Positions 17,707 through 27,486 are shown, numbered from the stretch's first letter. The stretch is 64,000 bases of DNA from Streptosporangium amethystogenes (GCF_000721075.1 NZ_JOEQ01000035.1:1-64000); one strand, 5' to 3'. The notes: generated by a model from the letters alone, not told the origin. A program made the numbers and translations.

Positions 17707-19329
17707 TCAGCCGTGGGGGGTGGTCAGCGGTCTGGTCCGCTTCTCGGTGGGGGCGTTCTCCGGCCGCACGACCACTGTGGCCGTCCCCGCGGCCCGCGGC
17801 CTGACCCACTCCGCGGACACCCCGTCCCGTGCGAACCGCTCTGTACCTTCGGCGGGACGGGGCCCCGAGTGGGAGGTGTCCGGACCTCGGGCGGCCTCGA
17901 CCCTGGCGTCCACCTCCCGGACCCGCCTGCGGCGACGGACCAGCAGCCAGCCGAGCGAGCCCGCCAACACCACGGTCATCAGAGCCAGCCCGGCCGATCC
18001 GCCGGCGAACAGCGAGAGCAGCAGCCCGATCAGGCCGCCCAGCACCCAGGAGATCTGCAGGAAGGCCTCCACCACGCCGAACGTGGACGAGCGCACCTCC
18101 TCGCCGATCTCCCGTTGCACGATCGCGTCCAGCGCGAGCTTGCCCAGGCCCTGGGCGAAGGCGGCCACCAGCGCGACCGCCACCGCGCTCCACAGCTGGA
18201 AGACGACCGCGGCCAGCACCGTGATCGTGGTCGTCACCGCGAGCGTGGCCAGCACGATGACCTGCGGGGAGTGGTTGCGCACCCAGGAGGCCACGGCCGT
18301 GCCCGCCAGCCCGCCGGCACCGGCGGCCACGGCCAGCACACCGATGGCGACCGTCGGCGGCAGGCCGGGCAGGTTCCTGTCCTGCACGAGGAAGAGCAGG
18401 TAGAAGAGGAGGAACCCGGAGTAGAGGCGGATCGCCACGTTGGCCCACATCGCCTCGGCCACCACCGGGCCCACGTTCAGCATCGTGCGCCAGCGGTGCG
18501 GCCGCTCCTCGCCGCTCTCGTCCAGCTCCTCCAGGTCGGGGGAGTCGACGTGGCGCGGGAGCCGTACGGCCAGCACGCCCTGGAGCAGGAAGAGCACCGT
18601 CGCCCCGCGCAGCACCCACTCGGCGCCGAGCCAGGCGCTGACGCCCGCGCCGACCGGCACCGCGACGCCGGCCGTGACCAGTGCGAACAGAGCGACCCTC
18701 GCGTTGGCCGTGACCAGTGCGATATCGGCGGGCAGCACGCTCGGCATGATCGCCGCGCGGGAGACGTTGTACGCCTTCGACAGCACCAGCACGGCCAGCG
18801 CCGCCGGGAAGATCGTGAACACGTCGCCGGGGACGATCGCCGCCGCCATCGCGAAGCAGAGCAGCCCGCGGCCGAAGAGGGTGCCGGCCATCACGAAGCG
18901 CCGCCCCGAGCGAAACCGGTCGAGGACCGGGCCGACGAAGGGCGCGACCACCACGAACGGAATCATCGTGATCAGCAGGTAGAGGGCGACCTGGCCGCGG
19001 GCCTCGTTCACCGGGAGCTTGAAGAGCGTCCCGGCCAGGGCCGCGGTGACCAGGGCGTCACCCGCGCTGTGCGCGGCGGTCAGCTCGATCAGCTGACCCA
19101 GCCCGGTGCGGCCCGCGCCCTGGGCGTGGGTCAGCCGTCGCGCGGCCCGGCCCACTCGCTGGGTGCCGTTGACCGCGCCCAGGGCCGCCCGGGTCGTCGC
19201 CCGGCCCGTGCCCCGGCCGGCGCGCGCGCCGGCTCGGCCCGCGGCGGCGGCCGACCTGCCGACCCGCCGAGAGGCGTCACTCACCGTCTTACGAACCCGC
19301 TCCCACCCAGCTGCCACGTATCCAGTCAT
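17707..19329 (-). CDS. MFS transporter with basic N-terminal extension
   Basis: About 540 residues. The first 70 are rich in Arg and Ala (GRSAAAAGRAGARAGRGTGRA) and precede roughly 12 membrane helices, with the MFS loop motif VLDRFRSGRRF after the second helix. The last 60 residues are cytoplasmic and charged. The ATG at 19329 is the first start that avoids running into the divergent DUF3027 promoter; no strong ribosome binding site supports it. It is an export-type MFS protein by similarity, substrate unknown. It is convergent with the cold-shock gene, with a 24-base gap. Confidence 0.85.
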   Translation of the reverse strand: MTGYVAAGWERVRKTVSDASRRVGRSAAAAGRAGARAGRGTGRATTRAALGAVNGTQRVGRAARRLTHAQGAGRTGLGQLIELTAAHSAGDALVTAALAGTLFKLPVNEARGQVALYLLITMIPFVVVAPFVGPVLDRFRSGRRFVMAGTLFGRGLLCFAMAAAIVPGDVFTIFPAALAVLVLSKAYNVSRAAIMPSVLPADIALVTANARVALFALVTAGVAVPVGAGVSAWLGAEWVLRGATVLFLLQGVLAVRLPRHVDSPDLEELDESGEERPHRWRTMLNVGPVVAEAMWANVAIRLYSGFLLFYLLFLVQDRNLPGLPPTVAIGVLAVAAGAGGLAGTAVASWVRNHSPQVIVLATLAVTTTITVLAAVVFQLWSAVAVALVAAFAQGLGKLALDAIVQREIGEEVRSSTFGVVEAFLQISWVLGGLIGLLLSLFAGGSAGLALMTVVLAGSLGWLLVRRRRRVREVDARVEAARGPDTSHSGPRPAEGTERFARDGVSAEWVRPRAAGTATVVVRPENAPTEKRTRPLTTPHG

Positions 19330-19498
19330 ACCCGAAGGGCGGGGGAGTTGTCCGATGCGCCTGGTCACTCCCCGGGCTAACGGGAGTCCACGGTGCCGTT
19401 CGCTCCGGTCATGGGTGAGAATGAACTGTGAGCGCAGTGAGCGAGCGAGCCAGTAGGGACAGCAGCCGTCGTGCTGCGGGGCTGACGGGAGACGACTC

Positions 19499-20320
19499 GT
19501 GAGCCGGACTCGATCCCGCGCCGTGGTCCTTGACCAGGCGTGTGTCGCGGCCGTCGACCTGGCCCGTGCCGCGGTCGAGGAGAACGTCAGGCCGGGCGAC
19601 GTGGGCGAGCACCTCGGGGTCGAGGGCGAGGGCGACCGTGTCGTCACCCACTACTTCGCATGTCTCGACCGCGCCTACCGCGGCTGGCGCTGGGCCGTCA
19701 CCGTCGCCCGCGCCTCGCGGGCACGCAACGTGACGGTCAGCGAGGTCGTGCTCCTGCCGGGGGCGGGTGCGCTGATGCCGCCGCAGTGGGTGCCCTGGAG
19801 TGATCGGCTCCGCCCGGGCGACCTCGGCGTGGGCGACCTGCTGCCCACCTCGGAGGACGACGACCGGCTCGCGCCCGGTTTCACCGAGACCGGTGACGAC
19901 TCCGACCAGCAGATGATCTTCGAGTACGGCCTCGGCCGCGCCCGGGTGCTCTCCCCGATCGGCCGGGACCGAGCCGTGCGACGCTGGCACTCCGGCGAGT
20001 CGGGACCGCACACCCCGCTCGCGCACGCCGCCCCGGCCCAGTGCTCGACCTGCGGTTTCTACTGGCCGCTCGCGGGTGCGCTGCGTACCGGCTTCGGTGT
20101 CTGCGCGAACGAGTACGCCCCCGACGACGGGCGGGTGGTCGCCGCCGACCACGGCTGCGGCGCGCACTCCGAGGCCGCGGTGCTGCCGCACCAGGTCGAG
20201 CCGACCGCGCCGATCCTCGACGATCTCTCGCTCTCGTACGACACCGCCGAGGACGTCCCGCAACCCGACCTGACCGGGTCGGTGGACGATACGGCCTCCG
20301 AGCCGCTCGGTCACTCCTGA
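19499..20320 (+). CDS. DUF3027 family protein
   Basis: A 273-residue actinobacterial protein. Recognisable blocks are VVTHYFACLDRAYRGWRWAV, PPQWVPWSDRLRPGDLGVGDLLPT and the cysteine-containing CSTCGFYWPLAGALRTGFGVC with a later GCGAHSE. Two to four of these cysteines could hold a metal. The GTG start at 19499 follows TGACGGGAGACG. The function is unknown. It precedes the large GHKL ATPase by 136 bases, an association I consider likely to be functional because both are typical actinomycete genes of unknown role. Confidence 0.85.
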   Translation: MSRTRSRAVVLDQACVAAVDLARAAVEENVRPGDVGEHLGVEGEGDRVVTHYFACLDRAYRGWRWAVTVARASRARNVTVSEVVLLPGAGALMPPQWVPWSDRLRPGDLGVGDLLPTSEDDDRLAPGFTETGDDSDQQMIFEYGLGRARVLSPIGRDRAVRRWHSGESGPHTPLAHAAPAQCSTCGFYWPLAGALRTGFGVCANEYAPDDGRVVAADHGCGAHSEAAVLPHQVEPTAPILDDLSLSYDTAEDVPQPDLTGSVDDTASEPLGHS

Positions 20321-20456
20321 CCCGGCGCCGCCGGGTCTGTTCCGCCCCGCAGCCGCCCTCCCGGCGGTCCGCCTGGTCGTCGCCGTTCGGGCGCCGCTCC
20401 CGCGGTGTCCCGGCCGGGGCGCCCGGCCGCGGGGCCCCGACCTTTGGAAGATCGCC

Positions 20457-23400
20457 TTGACTGACATCTTCGGCACCGAACGACTGCGTTCCACCGTCCT
20501 GGCCGCGTGGAAGGCATCGCCCGCGCGTTTCCGCGAGGACGCCAACGCGGAGGAGGACTTCGCGCTCGGCGGCTACCGTGACCGGCTGATCGTCGAGCTC
20601 GCCCAGAACGCCGCGGACGCCGCGCTCCGCGCCGGGGTGCCGGGAAGGCTACGTCTCTCGCTGCGCGAGGGCGTGCTGTCGGCGGCCAACATCGGCGCTC
20701 CCATCGACACCCACGGGATCGAGGCGCTGTCCACGCTGCGCGTCTCCGCCAAGCGCGGCGACGCCCACGCGGCCGGCCGGTTCGGCGTCGGGTTCGCGGC
20801 CGTGGTGTCGGTCTGCGACGAACCGGTGATCGGCTCGCTCGGCTCGGGGGTCGTCCGCTGGTCCCGCGACCAGACCGCCGCCCTGGTGGCCGCCGAGCCC
20901 GAGCTGGCCAAGGAACTCGCCGAGCGCGGCGGGCACGTCCCGCTGCTGCGCCTGCCCTTCCCCGCCGGCCCGATCGAGATCCCCGCCGGGTTCGACACGC
21001 TCGTGCGGCTGCCGCTCCGGGACGGGGCGGCCGAGGACGCCGTCAGAGCGATGTTGAGGGAGACCAGCCCGGCTCTGCTGCTGGGCCTGCCCGCTCTGGA
21101 GATGATCGAGGTCGACCTGGACGGGGAGACGAGGATCGTCACCGCGGAGGGCTGGAAGGTCGTCTCGGTCTCCGGGCGGTTCACCCCCGAGCAGATGGCC
21201 GAGCTCTTCGCCGACCGCCCGACCGAGGAGCGCTCCCGGCCGCACTGGCTGGTCCGCTGGGCCGTACCCGTGAGCGAGGCGACCGGGGAGCCCCGGCCGC
21301 TGCCCGCGCTGGTGCCGCCCGTGGTGCACGCGCCCACGCCGAGCGACGAGCCGCTCGACCTGCCGGCGCTGTTGATCGCCTCGCTCCCGATGGCCACCGA
21401 CCGGCGGCACGTCGCACCGGGCCCGCTGACCGACTTCCTGGTCGAGCGCGCCGCGGACACCTACCTGGAACTGCTCGCCGGCCTGCCGCGGACGCCCCGG
21501 CTGCTCGACCTCGTCCCCGGCCTGATGGGCAAGGGCGAGCTCGACGCGAGCATCCGCCGGGCGATCCTGCGCAGGCTCCCCGACGCCCCGCTGCTCCCCG
21601 CGCTCTCCCTGCCGGCCGGCCAGGGTTCCGAGGCCGGCTCCGGCGAGGCCGGAGCCTCGCTGCTGCTTCCCGACGACTTCGCGGAGAGCGCCGGCGCGGC
21701 CTGGGCTCCGCCCGCGGTCGGCGCGGACCTGGTCATCTCGGGGCGGCAGGCGTCCGTGGTCACGGCCACGGCCGAGCTGCTGGAGAGGGTCGCCCCGATG
21801 ATCGGTGGGCTGCTGCCCGCGGGGTGGCCGTCACGGCATCCGGCGATCAACGCGCTCGGCGTCAGGCGGGTGCGGCTCTCCGACATCGTGGACATGCTCT
21901 CCGGCGACGCCGTCAAGGACAGGGATCCGGCCTGGTGGCGGTCGCTGTACGAGGTGCTGCCCGCCGACGACCCGGAGGCGCTCGGCGCGCTGCCGGTGCC
22001 GCTCGCCGACGGCCGCCTGGTCAGAGGGCCACGCGGCACGCTGCTGCTGACCGACGGCTCCGCGCTGGATCCGGCGGTTCTCGCCCCGCTCGGGCTGCGC
22101 GTGGTGCACCCGGACGCGGCCCACCCCCTCCTGCTCAGGCTCGGCGCGGGTGAGGCGACGCCCCGCACGGTCCTGGAGGATCCGCTGACCCGCTCCGCCG
22201 TCTCGGAGTCGATGGAAAGCCCCGACCCGGAGTCGGTGGCCCAGGCGGTGCTCGCGCTGGTCGACGCCGCGGGGCTGACCGCAGGCGACGCGCCCTGGCT
22301 GGCCGAGCTGGCGTTGCGTGGCGCCGACGGCGAGCTGTACCCGGCGGGCGAACTGCTCCTCGCCGACGGGGCGCTGGCCGGGCTGCTCGACGCGGAGACG
22401 CACTTCGGCACCGCCGCGCCCGAGCTGGTCGAGCGGTACGGCCGGAGGGTACTCGCCGCGGTCGGGGTGCTGGACGGCTTCGCCGTGGTCAACGACCACG
22501 ATGTCATGATCGACCCGGACGAGTGCGACCACGACCTCGACCGCGAGGACGAGTGGCTGGAGACGGTCCTCGACCTGCTGCCCGAGATGAACGTGCCGCC
22601 GGTCGCCCGGGAGTTCTCCGCGGTCCGGGACCTGGAGTACGTCGCCGACTGGCCCGCCGCCCTCGCCCTGCTGTCCCGTCCGCCGCTCCGCTCGGTCCTG
22701 CACCCGCTGCGGGTCCTGGTGTCGGGGGAGGTCGTGGAGATCCCGTCCTACACCGCGTGGTGGCTCTCCACGCACCCGGTGCTCGGCGGCAGGCGCCCCA
22801 CGCAGCTGCGGCTCCCGGCGGGCGACCCGCTGCTGTTCGGCCTGTACGGGGACGCCCCGGCGGATCTCGACGAGGCCGCGCTGGCGATGATCGGCGTCCG
22901 GAGCACGCTGGCCGACCTGCTCGCCTCCCACGGAGGTCCGGACGAGCTGCTCGATCTGCTGGGCGACCCCGCCGTGGAGGTGGACCGGGCGCAGCTCCGC
23001 GCCCTGTGGGTGGCCCTCGCCGCCGTCGACCCCGCCCGTGTCGCGCCCCCGCGCGCCGTCCGCGCGGTCCTGGGTGACGAGATCGTCGTCGTCGACGCCG
23101 CTGACGGCCGGCCGGTTTCCGCCGACGCCGGTTCGGGGAACGAGGGCGCGGGCGAGCCGGTCGTGGTCGAGGCACCCGACCTGCTGCCGCTCGTCGCGGG
23201 ACGGCCGTTGATCCTGGCCCCGTTCGACCTGGCGGAGGCGCTCTCCGAGCTGCTCGACCTGCCGCTGGCCGGGGAGGAGGCGGCCGGGGAGGTGACGTCC
23301 TCAGGCGAGGTCCGCGATGTCCCGCCCGCGGTACGGTCGCTGCTGCCGACCGCGCCGGCGAGCTACGTGGCGCACGAGCGGCTGCTGGTGGACGGCGTCC

Positions 23401-23588
23401 CCGCGGCCTGGCGGTTCTTCGAGGGCACGGTGCACGCCTCGGATGTGGAGGGGCTGGCACGCGGGCTCGCCTGGGCGTCCGGCCAGTGGGGCGACCGGCT
23501 CGCGGTGGCGGCGCTGCTGCGCGATCCCGCGGCGGTGCCGTTGCTGCTCGCCGAGGCCGACCTGGACAGCTGGACCGCCTCGACCTAG
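20457..23588 (+). CDS. Large GHKL-ATPase (Hsp90/sacsin-type N-terminal domain) protein
   Basis: A 1043-residue protein. Residues 1-150 carry the Bergerat ATP fold: the N box ELAQNAADA, G1-like NIGAPID and G2-like GRFGVGFAAV, as in Hsp90 and sacsin. The remaining 890 residues contain alternating acidic/leucine-rich segments without recognised motifs, and no membrane helix. The start is TTG at 20457, with GGAAG eight bases upstream. Ala/Gly/Leu-rich composition is like the neighbours, so there is no sign of transfer. It could be a chaperone-like or conformational-switch ATPase; no activity is known to me. Confidence 0.83.
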   Translation: MTDIFGTERLRSTVLAAWKASPARFREDANAEEDFALGGYRDRLIVELAQNAADAALRAGVPGRLRLSLREGVLSAANIGAPIDTHGIEALSTLRVSAKRGDAHAAGRFGVGFAAVVSVCDEPVIGSLGSGVVRWSRDQTAALVAAEPELAKELAERGGHVPLLRLPFPAGPIEIPAGFDTLVRLPLRDGAAEDAVRAMLRETSPALLLGLPALEMIEVDLDGETRIVTAEGWKVVSVSGRFTPEQMAELFADRPTEERSRPHWLVRWAVPVSEATGEPRPLPALVPPVVHAPTPSDEPLDLPALLIASLPMATDRRHVAPGPLTDFLVERAADTYLELLAGLPRTPRLLDLVPGLMGKGELDASIRRAILRRLPDAPLLPALSLPAGQGSEAGSGEAGASLLLPDDFAESAGAAWAPPAVGADLVISGRQASVVTATAELLERVAPMIGGLLPAGWPSRHPAINALGVRRVRLSDIVDMLSGDAVKDRDPAWWRSLYEVLPADDPEALGALPVPLADGRLVRGPRGTLLLTDGSALDPAVLAPLGLRVVHPDAAHPLLLRLGAGEATPRTVLEDPLTRSAVSESMESPDPESVAQAVLALVDAAGLTAGDAPWLAELALRGADGELYPAGELLLADGALAGLLDAETHFGTAAPELVERYGRRVLAAVGVLDGFAVVNDHDVMIDPDECDHDLDREDEWLETVLDLLPEMNVPPVAREFSAVRDLEYVADWPAALALLSRPPLRSVLHPLRVLVSGEVVEIPSYTAWWLSTHPVLGGRRPTQLRLPAGDPLLFGLYGDAPADLDEAALAMIGVRSTLADLLASHGGPDELLDLLGDPAVEVDRAQLRALWVALAAVDPARVAPPRAVRAVLGDEIVVVDAADGRPVSADAGSGNEGAGEPVVVEAPDLLPLVAGRPLILAPFDLAEALSELLDLPLAGEEAAGEVTSSGEVRDVPPAVRSLLPTAPASYVAHERLLVDGVPAAWRFFEGTVHASDVEGLARGLAWASGQWGDRLAVAALLRDPAAVPLLLAEADLDSWTAST

Positions 23589-23641
23589 GGGCTCGCCTGG
23601 ATGCGCGTTTCCTCGTGCGCCGGGCGAGAATCGATCGGGTG

Positions 23642-24610
23642 ATGCGCCTACACTTCGCCCCCACGGACCTTCAACGGATCACGTTCGCACCGGCTCCGAA
23701 CCAGCTGCTGGAGTCGGTGCTGAGCGTACGCGGCATGCGTGTCACGCCCACCGCGGGAAAGCGGCCACGGCCGGGTGTCAGGGAGTGGCAGAGGAGGATG
23801 AACGGCAGCCTGGTCGCCAGGGCCGGCATGCTCCCCGACCTGGTCGGCACGCGGGCCTTCCTGCCCGACTTCCTGTTGCAGCCGACCGCGCCGGACTTCG
23901 CCTCGGCGGTCGAGCTGGCCCGGCAGACGCCCGAGGCGCAGCTGGTGGCCGACCTGGAGGGGCTTCCCCCATCCCGGAGCACCGAGCGCTGGCGGCTGGA
24001 GCTCTCCGCCGGTGCCGCGGGAACCTGGTGCAGGCTTACGAGTGACCTGCGTGATTACTTCAGCTCCTCGCTGGAGCCGCTGTGGCCCCGCATACGAGCC
24101 GCCGGTGCCGCCGATCGCGCGTTGCGCGCCGAGACCCTCCTGCGCGGCGGGACCGACGCGCTGCTCACCACGCTCGGCACCAACTGGTACTGGCGGCCAC
24201 CCGTCCTTCACGTACCGGCGTCCAGAAGCTACGACGTCAAGTTGTGCGGGCGCGGATTGCTGCTGGTTCCCTCGTACTTCGCGCCGGGTCCCCTGCTGAT
24301 GTACCGGCCGGACCGGTCAACCGTGCTGGTGTATCCGGTATGCGAGGAAGACGCGCCGGCCGGGGCGGCCGACACCCTCGGCCCCCTGCTCGGGCGCACC
24401 CGGGCGGAGGTGCTGGCCACCCTGCGCGACCCGGCCACCACCACGGTCGTGGCCGAGCGGGCCGGTGTCTCCCTGGCCTCCGCCAGCCAGCACACCACGG
24501 TGCTGCGCAACGCCGGGCTCATATCGACCACCCGGATGGGCGGCTCCGTCCTGCACACGCTGACTCCGCTGGGCGCGGCGCTGCTCCAGGGCGACGCCGC
24601 CGCCCGTTGA
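23642..24610 (+). CDS. ArsR-type winged-helix regulator (DUF5937-like)
   Basis: A 322-residue protein. The first 230 residues form a domain found in actinomycete ArsR-like regulators (FAPTDLQRITFAPAPN, LTTLGTNWYWRPPVLHVP). The last 80 are a winged helix (RTRAEVLATLRDPATTTVVAERAGVSLASASQHTTVLRNAGL). No metal-binding cysteine pair is visible in the recognition helix, so a metal signal is unlikely. The ATG at 23642 is preceded by weak GGGTG. It lies 53 bases after the GHKL gene and is closed by a perfect hairpin. Confidence 0.85.
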   Translation: MRLHFAPTDLQRITFAPAPNQLLESVLSVRGMRVTPTAGKRPRPGVREWQRRMNGSLVARAGMLPDLVGTRAFLPDFLLQPTAPDFASAVELARQTPEAQLVADLEGLPPSRSTERWRLELSAGAAGTWCRLTSDLRDYFSSSLEPLWPRIRAAGAADRALRAETLLRGGTDALLTTLGTNWYWRPPVLHVPASRSYDVKLCGRGLLLVPSYFAPGPLLMYRPDRSTVLVYPVCEEDAPAGAADTLGPLLGRTRAEVLATLRDPATTTVVAERAGVSLASASQHTTVLRNAGLISTTRMGGSVLHTLTPLGAALLQGDAAAR

Positions 24611-24616
24611 GGCCGT

Positions 24617-24650
24617 GCCCCCGCGCAGCGGCGCACCGCTGCGCGGGGGC
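24617..24650. terminator. Bidirectional terminator, perfect 14-bp stem
   Basis: GCCCCCGCGCAGCG (24617-24630) pairs with CGCTGCGCGGGGGC (24637-24650) around a six-base loop. It sits between the convergent ArsR-type gene and the interrupted secreted-protein gene. Confidence 0.85.
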
Positions 24651-24656
24651 CTCCGA

Positions 24657-25250
24657 TCAGATCGGCCTGAGGTAGAAATAGACCGTCTTCTGATTCTCGC
24701 AGGTTCCGCCCCCGCCTCCGTTGAGGGCGAACTGCTGAGTGAAATAGAGCTTGCCGTTGCTGCCGAAATTCACGGTGCGGTTGAAGGTGAAGGTCTTGGT
24801 GATCCCGGCTGAGGACACGGGGCCGACGCTTCACAGCCCGTGCCACCTGTTGCCGCCGTTGCCGTCGACCAGGTCCGCCGCCCCGAGGGTGGCACCGGAG
24901 GCGGCAGGCGTGAAGGTGATCTTCAGCGTTTTCACGTACGCCGACGACGACGTGACGTTCGAGACCGTCCAGGTCGGATAGAACTTCGCCGACGCCGTGG
25001 CAGGGCAGCCGATGCCGAGATCGCTGAGGTCGTACCAGATACTCGGCGCGATAATGGTCCGCGTCGCCGCCACCTGCTGGGCCGTTCCGTTGGAGAACTC
25101 CTGGTGGGCCAGCGCGGGGTTGGCCATCAGGAGTACGGAGATCGCGGCGATCCCCATGACGAGAGCGTTTCGCCTTCCGTTCCTCCTGCGGCGCGACTTC
25201 GCCCCATGCCCCCGCCGGGTGCGAAGAGATCACCGCAAGACCCTTGTCAT
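24657..25250 (-). pseudogene. Secreted protein gene interrupted by two in-frame TGA codons
   Basis: From the ATG at 25250, which has AAAGGA upstream, one frame runs to the stop at 24657 (197 codons) but contains TGA at 25230-25232 (codon 7) and at 24831-24833. Between them lie an Arg-rich n-region, a hydrophobic core (MGIAAISVLLMANPALA) and a mature part with WYDLSDLGIGCP and YVKTLKITFTP. After the second TGA, a clean continuation runs ITKTFTFNRTVNF to QKTVYFYLRPI. Codon preference stays actinomycete-like throughout. Two C-to-T or G-to-A changes would explain it; TGA readthrough is a remote alternative. The ATG at 25157 could still start a 108-residue truncated product. Confidence 0.72.
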
Positions 25251-25624
25251 GGCGTTTCCTTTCAGGATGTGTCGAATGGCCGCCGACGGGTGCCCCCCTG
25301 CGGAAGACCTCGGCTCGGAGGTCGTATCCGAAGGCGGCCCGACCATCGTGTGATCGGTGGCTTGTCGGTGTCGACGCCTTTCAGCCCAGTCCGAAAGGGT
25401 TGACCTCACCGGCTCGGAAGAGCAGGGTGTCGGATCTCGCCGACACCGAGGACGCCGGGGCGCCCCGGACGGCTCAGGGCTCGAACGCCAAGGGACGGTA
25501 GCCGTCCGGCTGGACGTGGGGGCCGGAAGCGGCCGAGATGGGGCCGGTGGTGAGTTCGCCCATGGCGACTCATCCGTCGTTGGGTCGCGCGGTGGCTCAG
25601 CCGGTTATGGGGTCGCTCGGATGA
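25251..25624. other. Intergenic stretch, no gene seen
   Basis: These 374 bases contain no frame with a start, ribosome binding site and actinomycete codon bias together. The part next to 25250 must hold the promoter of the interrupted secreted gene. Confidence 0.35.
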
Positions 25625-25885
25625 TCACAGGATCGCCGTGGTGGGCTCGATCGGACCCTCTGACGGGGGCGGGGGGCGGCGGTCGCGGCGGCGTACGAAC
25701 CAGAGGCCGAAGAGGCCGCCGCAGATGCCCGACACGCACATCCAGATCCACCAGCGGTGCTCGGGGTCCGGCTGCACGATCAGGAGGACGACCAGGGCGA
25801 CGGCCCACAGACCCGTACCCGTGAGGATCGTGAGCGTGTCGTTGGTCTTCAACGGCTGCAGATCCGGGAGGCGTGGCTGGTTCAC
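25625..25885 (-). CDS. DUF2530 family small membrane protein
   Basis: An 86-residue protein starting LPDLQPLKTNDT after the GTG at 25885. It has two membrane helices (ILTGTGLWAVALVVLLIV and WWIWMCVSGICGGLFGLWFV), then a positive RRRDRRPP tail. This is the standard DUF2530 layout. In actinomycetes the family is commonly found beside an NCS2 purine permease, as here (divergent). GGAG lies just three bases before the GTG, so the start could be slightly further upstream. Role unknown. Confidence 0.85.
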   Translation of the reverse strand: MNQPRLPDLQPLKTNDTLTILTGTGLWAVALVVLLIVQPDPEHRWWIWMCVSGICGGLFGLWFVRRRDRRPPPPSEGPIEPTTAIL

Positions 25886-26016
25886 GCGCTCCAGACTAGG
25901 CGACAGGGTTGCAGGGTTCGCAAAACGGATTACGTCAAAGCGCGAATCCATCTCGAAACCATCACCATCGGCGACCAGGTCTTCCCGAAAGAGGGACTCG
26001 CTGTCACTCTGCGTGA

Positions 26017-27486
26017 GTGAAAGATAGTAAAACCTCCCAAATAAGTGGACTTGACCGTTTCTTCCACATCTCCGACCGGGGCTCCTCTGTGGGCAGGGAG
26101 GTGCGCGGCGGCCTCGCCACGTTCTTCACGATGGCCTACATCGTCGTGCTCAACCCGCTGATCATCGCTACCGTCCCGGACATCGAGGGCCAGTTCATCG
26201 GCGACGGAAGCGTGCCCAACATCCCGCTCGTCGCGGCCGGTACCGCCTTTGTGGCGGGAGTGCTCAGCATTCTGATGGGGGTCGTCGGCAAAGTCCCCTT
26301 CGCGATGGCCGCGGGCCTCGGCCTGAACGCCTTCGTCACCTTCGGCATCGCCTCGCAGATGTCCTGGGAGTCGGCGATGGGCCTGGTGTTCCTGGAGGGT
26401 GTGATCATCGGGCTCCTGGTGCTGACCGGATTCCGCACCGCCGTGTTCAACGCCATCCCACCCCAGCTCAAGACCGCGATCAGCGTCGGTATCGGCCTGT
26501 TCATCGCCCTGATCGGTTTCGTGGACGCAGGCTTCGTCCGCCGCGTGGCCGCGGGACCGCCGCTGGAACTCGGCATCGCGGGTTCGCTGGCCAGCTGGCC
26601 GATCTTCGTCTTCGTGGTCGGCCTGCTGCTGATGGTGCTGCTGGTGGCGCGCAAGACGAAGGGCGCGATCCTGATCGGCATCATCGCCACGACGGTTCTC
26701 GCGATCATCGTCCAGGCCGTCACCAAGGTCGGTGCCGCGACGGTGCCGGGCCAGGACCCCAATCCGGCGGGCTGGCAGCTCGTCGTTCCGGAAATGCCCA
26801 AGGAGATCTTCGGGTTCCACAACCCGCTGGTGCTGTTCGCGGAGTTCGACCCGATCGGTGCCTTCGGCTCGGTCTCGGTCATCGTGGCCCTGCTGCTCAT
26901 CTTCACCCTGCTGATCACCGACTTCTTCGACACCATGGGCACGATCGTGGGCGTCGGCGGACAGGCCGGACTGGTCAAGGAGGACGGCACCCTGCCCAGG
27001 ACCCGGGAGATCCTCCTCGTCGACTCGATCGGCGCGGCGGCCGGAGGCGCGGCCTCCGTCTCCTCCAACACGACCTACATCGAGTCGGCCGCGGGTGTCG
27101 GCGAGGGTGCGCGCACCGGCCTCGCCAGCGTCGTCACCGGTGTCCTGTTCCTACTGGCGATCTTCTTCTCGCCGCTCGTCGCGGTCGTCCCCTACGAGGC
27201 CGCCGCCCCCGCCCTGGTCGTGGTCGGCTTCCTGATGATGACCTCGATCCGCGAGATCGACTTCACCGACTACGAGATCGCCATCCCGGCGTTCCTCACG
27301 ATCGTCCTGATGCCGTTCACGTACTCGATCGCCACCGGTATCGGCGCGGGCTTCGTCACCTTCGTGCTGATCAAACTGATCAAGGGCAAGGCCCGCGAGC
27401 TGCACATGCTGATGTGGATCGTCGCGGCGCTGTTCGCCGTCTACTTCGCCCTCGGCCCGATCAAGTCCCTGCTCAACCTGGGCTGA
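26017..27486 (+). CDS. NCS2/AzgA family purine permease
   Basis: A 489-residue membrane protein with about 13 helices. It is of the AzgA-like guanine/hypoxanthine branch: FTMAYIVVLNPLI in helix 1, AAGLGLNAFVTF, GIGLFIALIGF, and TDFFDTMGTIVGVG, whose acidic and polar residues contribute to substrate binding in this family. GTG at 26017 is the start because the alternative GTG at 26013 stops at once. No strong ribosome binding site is visible and no purine riboswitch was recognised. It likely imports purine bases with protons. Confidence 0.93.
   Translation: MKDSKTSQISGLDRFFHISDRGSSVGREVRGGLATFFTMAYIVVLNPLIIATVPDIEGQFIGDGSVPNIPLVAAGTAFVAGVLSILMGVVGKVPFAMAAGLGLNAFVTFGIASQMSWESAMGLVFLEGVIIGLLVLTGFRTAVFNAIPPQLKTAISVGIGLFIALIGFVDAGFVRRVAAGPPLELGIAGSLASWPIFVFVVGLLLMVLLVARKTKGAILIGIIATTVLAIIVQAVTKVGAATVPGQDPNPAGWQLVVPEMPKEIFGFHNPLVLFAEFDPIGAFGSVSVIVALLLIFTLLITDFFDTMGTIVGVGGQAGLVKEDGTLPRTREILLVDSIGAAAGGAASVSSNTTYIESAAGVGEGARTGLASVVTGVLFLLAIFFSPLVAVVPYEAAAPALVVVGFLMMTSIREIDFTDYEIAIPAFLTIVLMPFTYSIATGIGAGFVTFVLIKLIKGKARELHMLMWIVAALFAVYFALGPIKSLLNLG

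Noticed and set aside
17713..19380. 555-codon plus-strand frame opposite the MFS gene
   Set aside because: His/Gln/Arg-rich low-complexity translation, antisense to a clear 12-helix transporter.
25886..26016. Purine or guanidine riboswitch before the NCS2 permease
   Set aside because: The gap is only 131 bases and none of the conserved core motifs is present.
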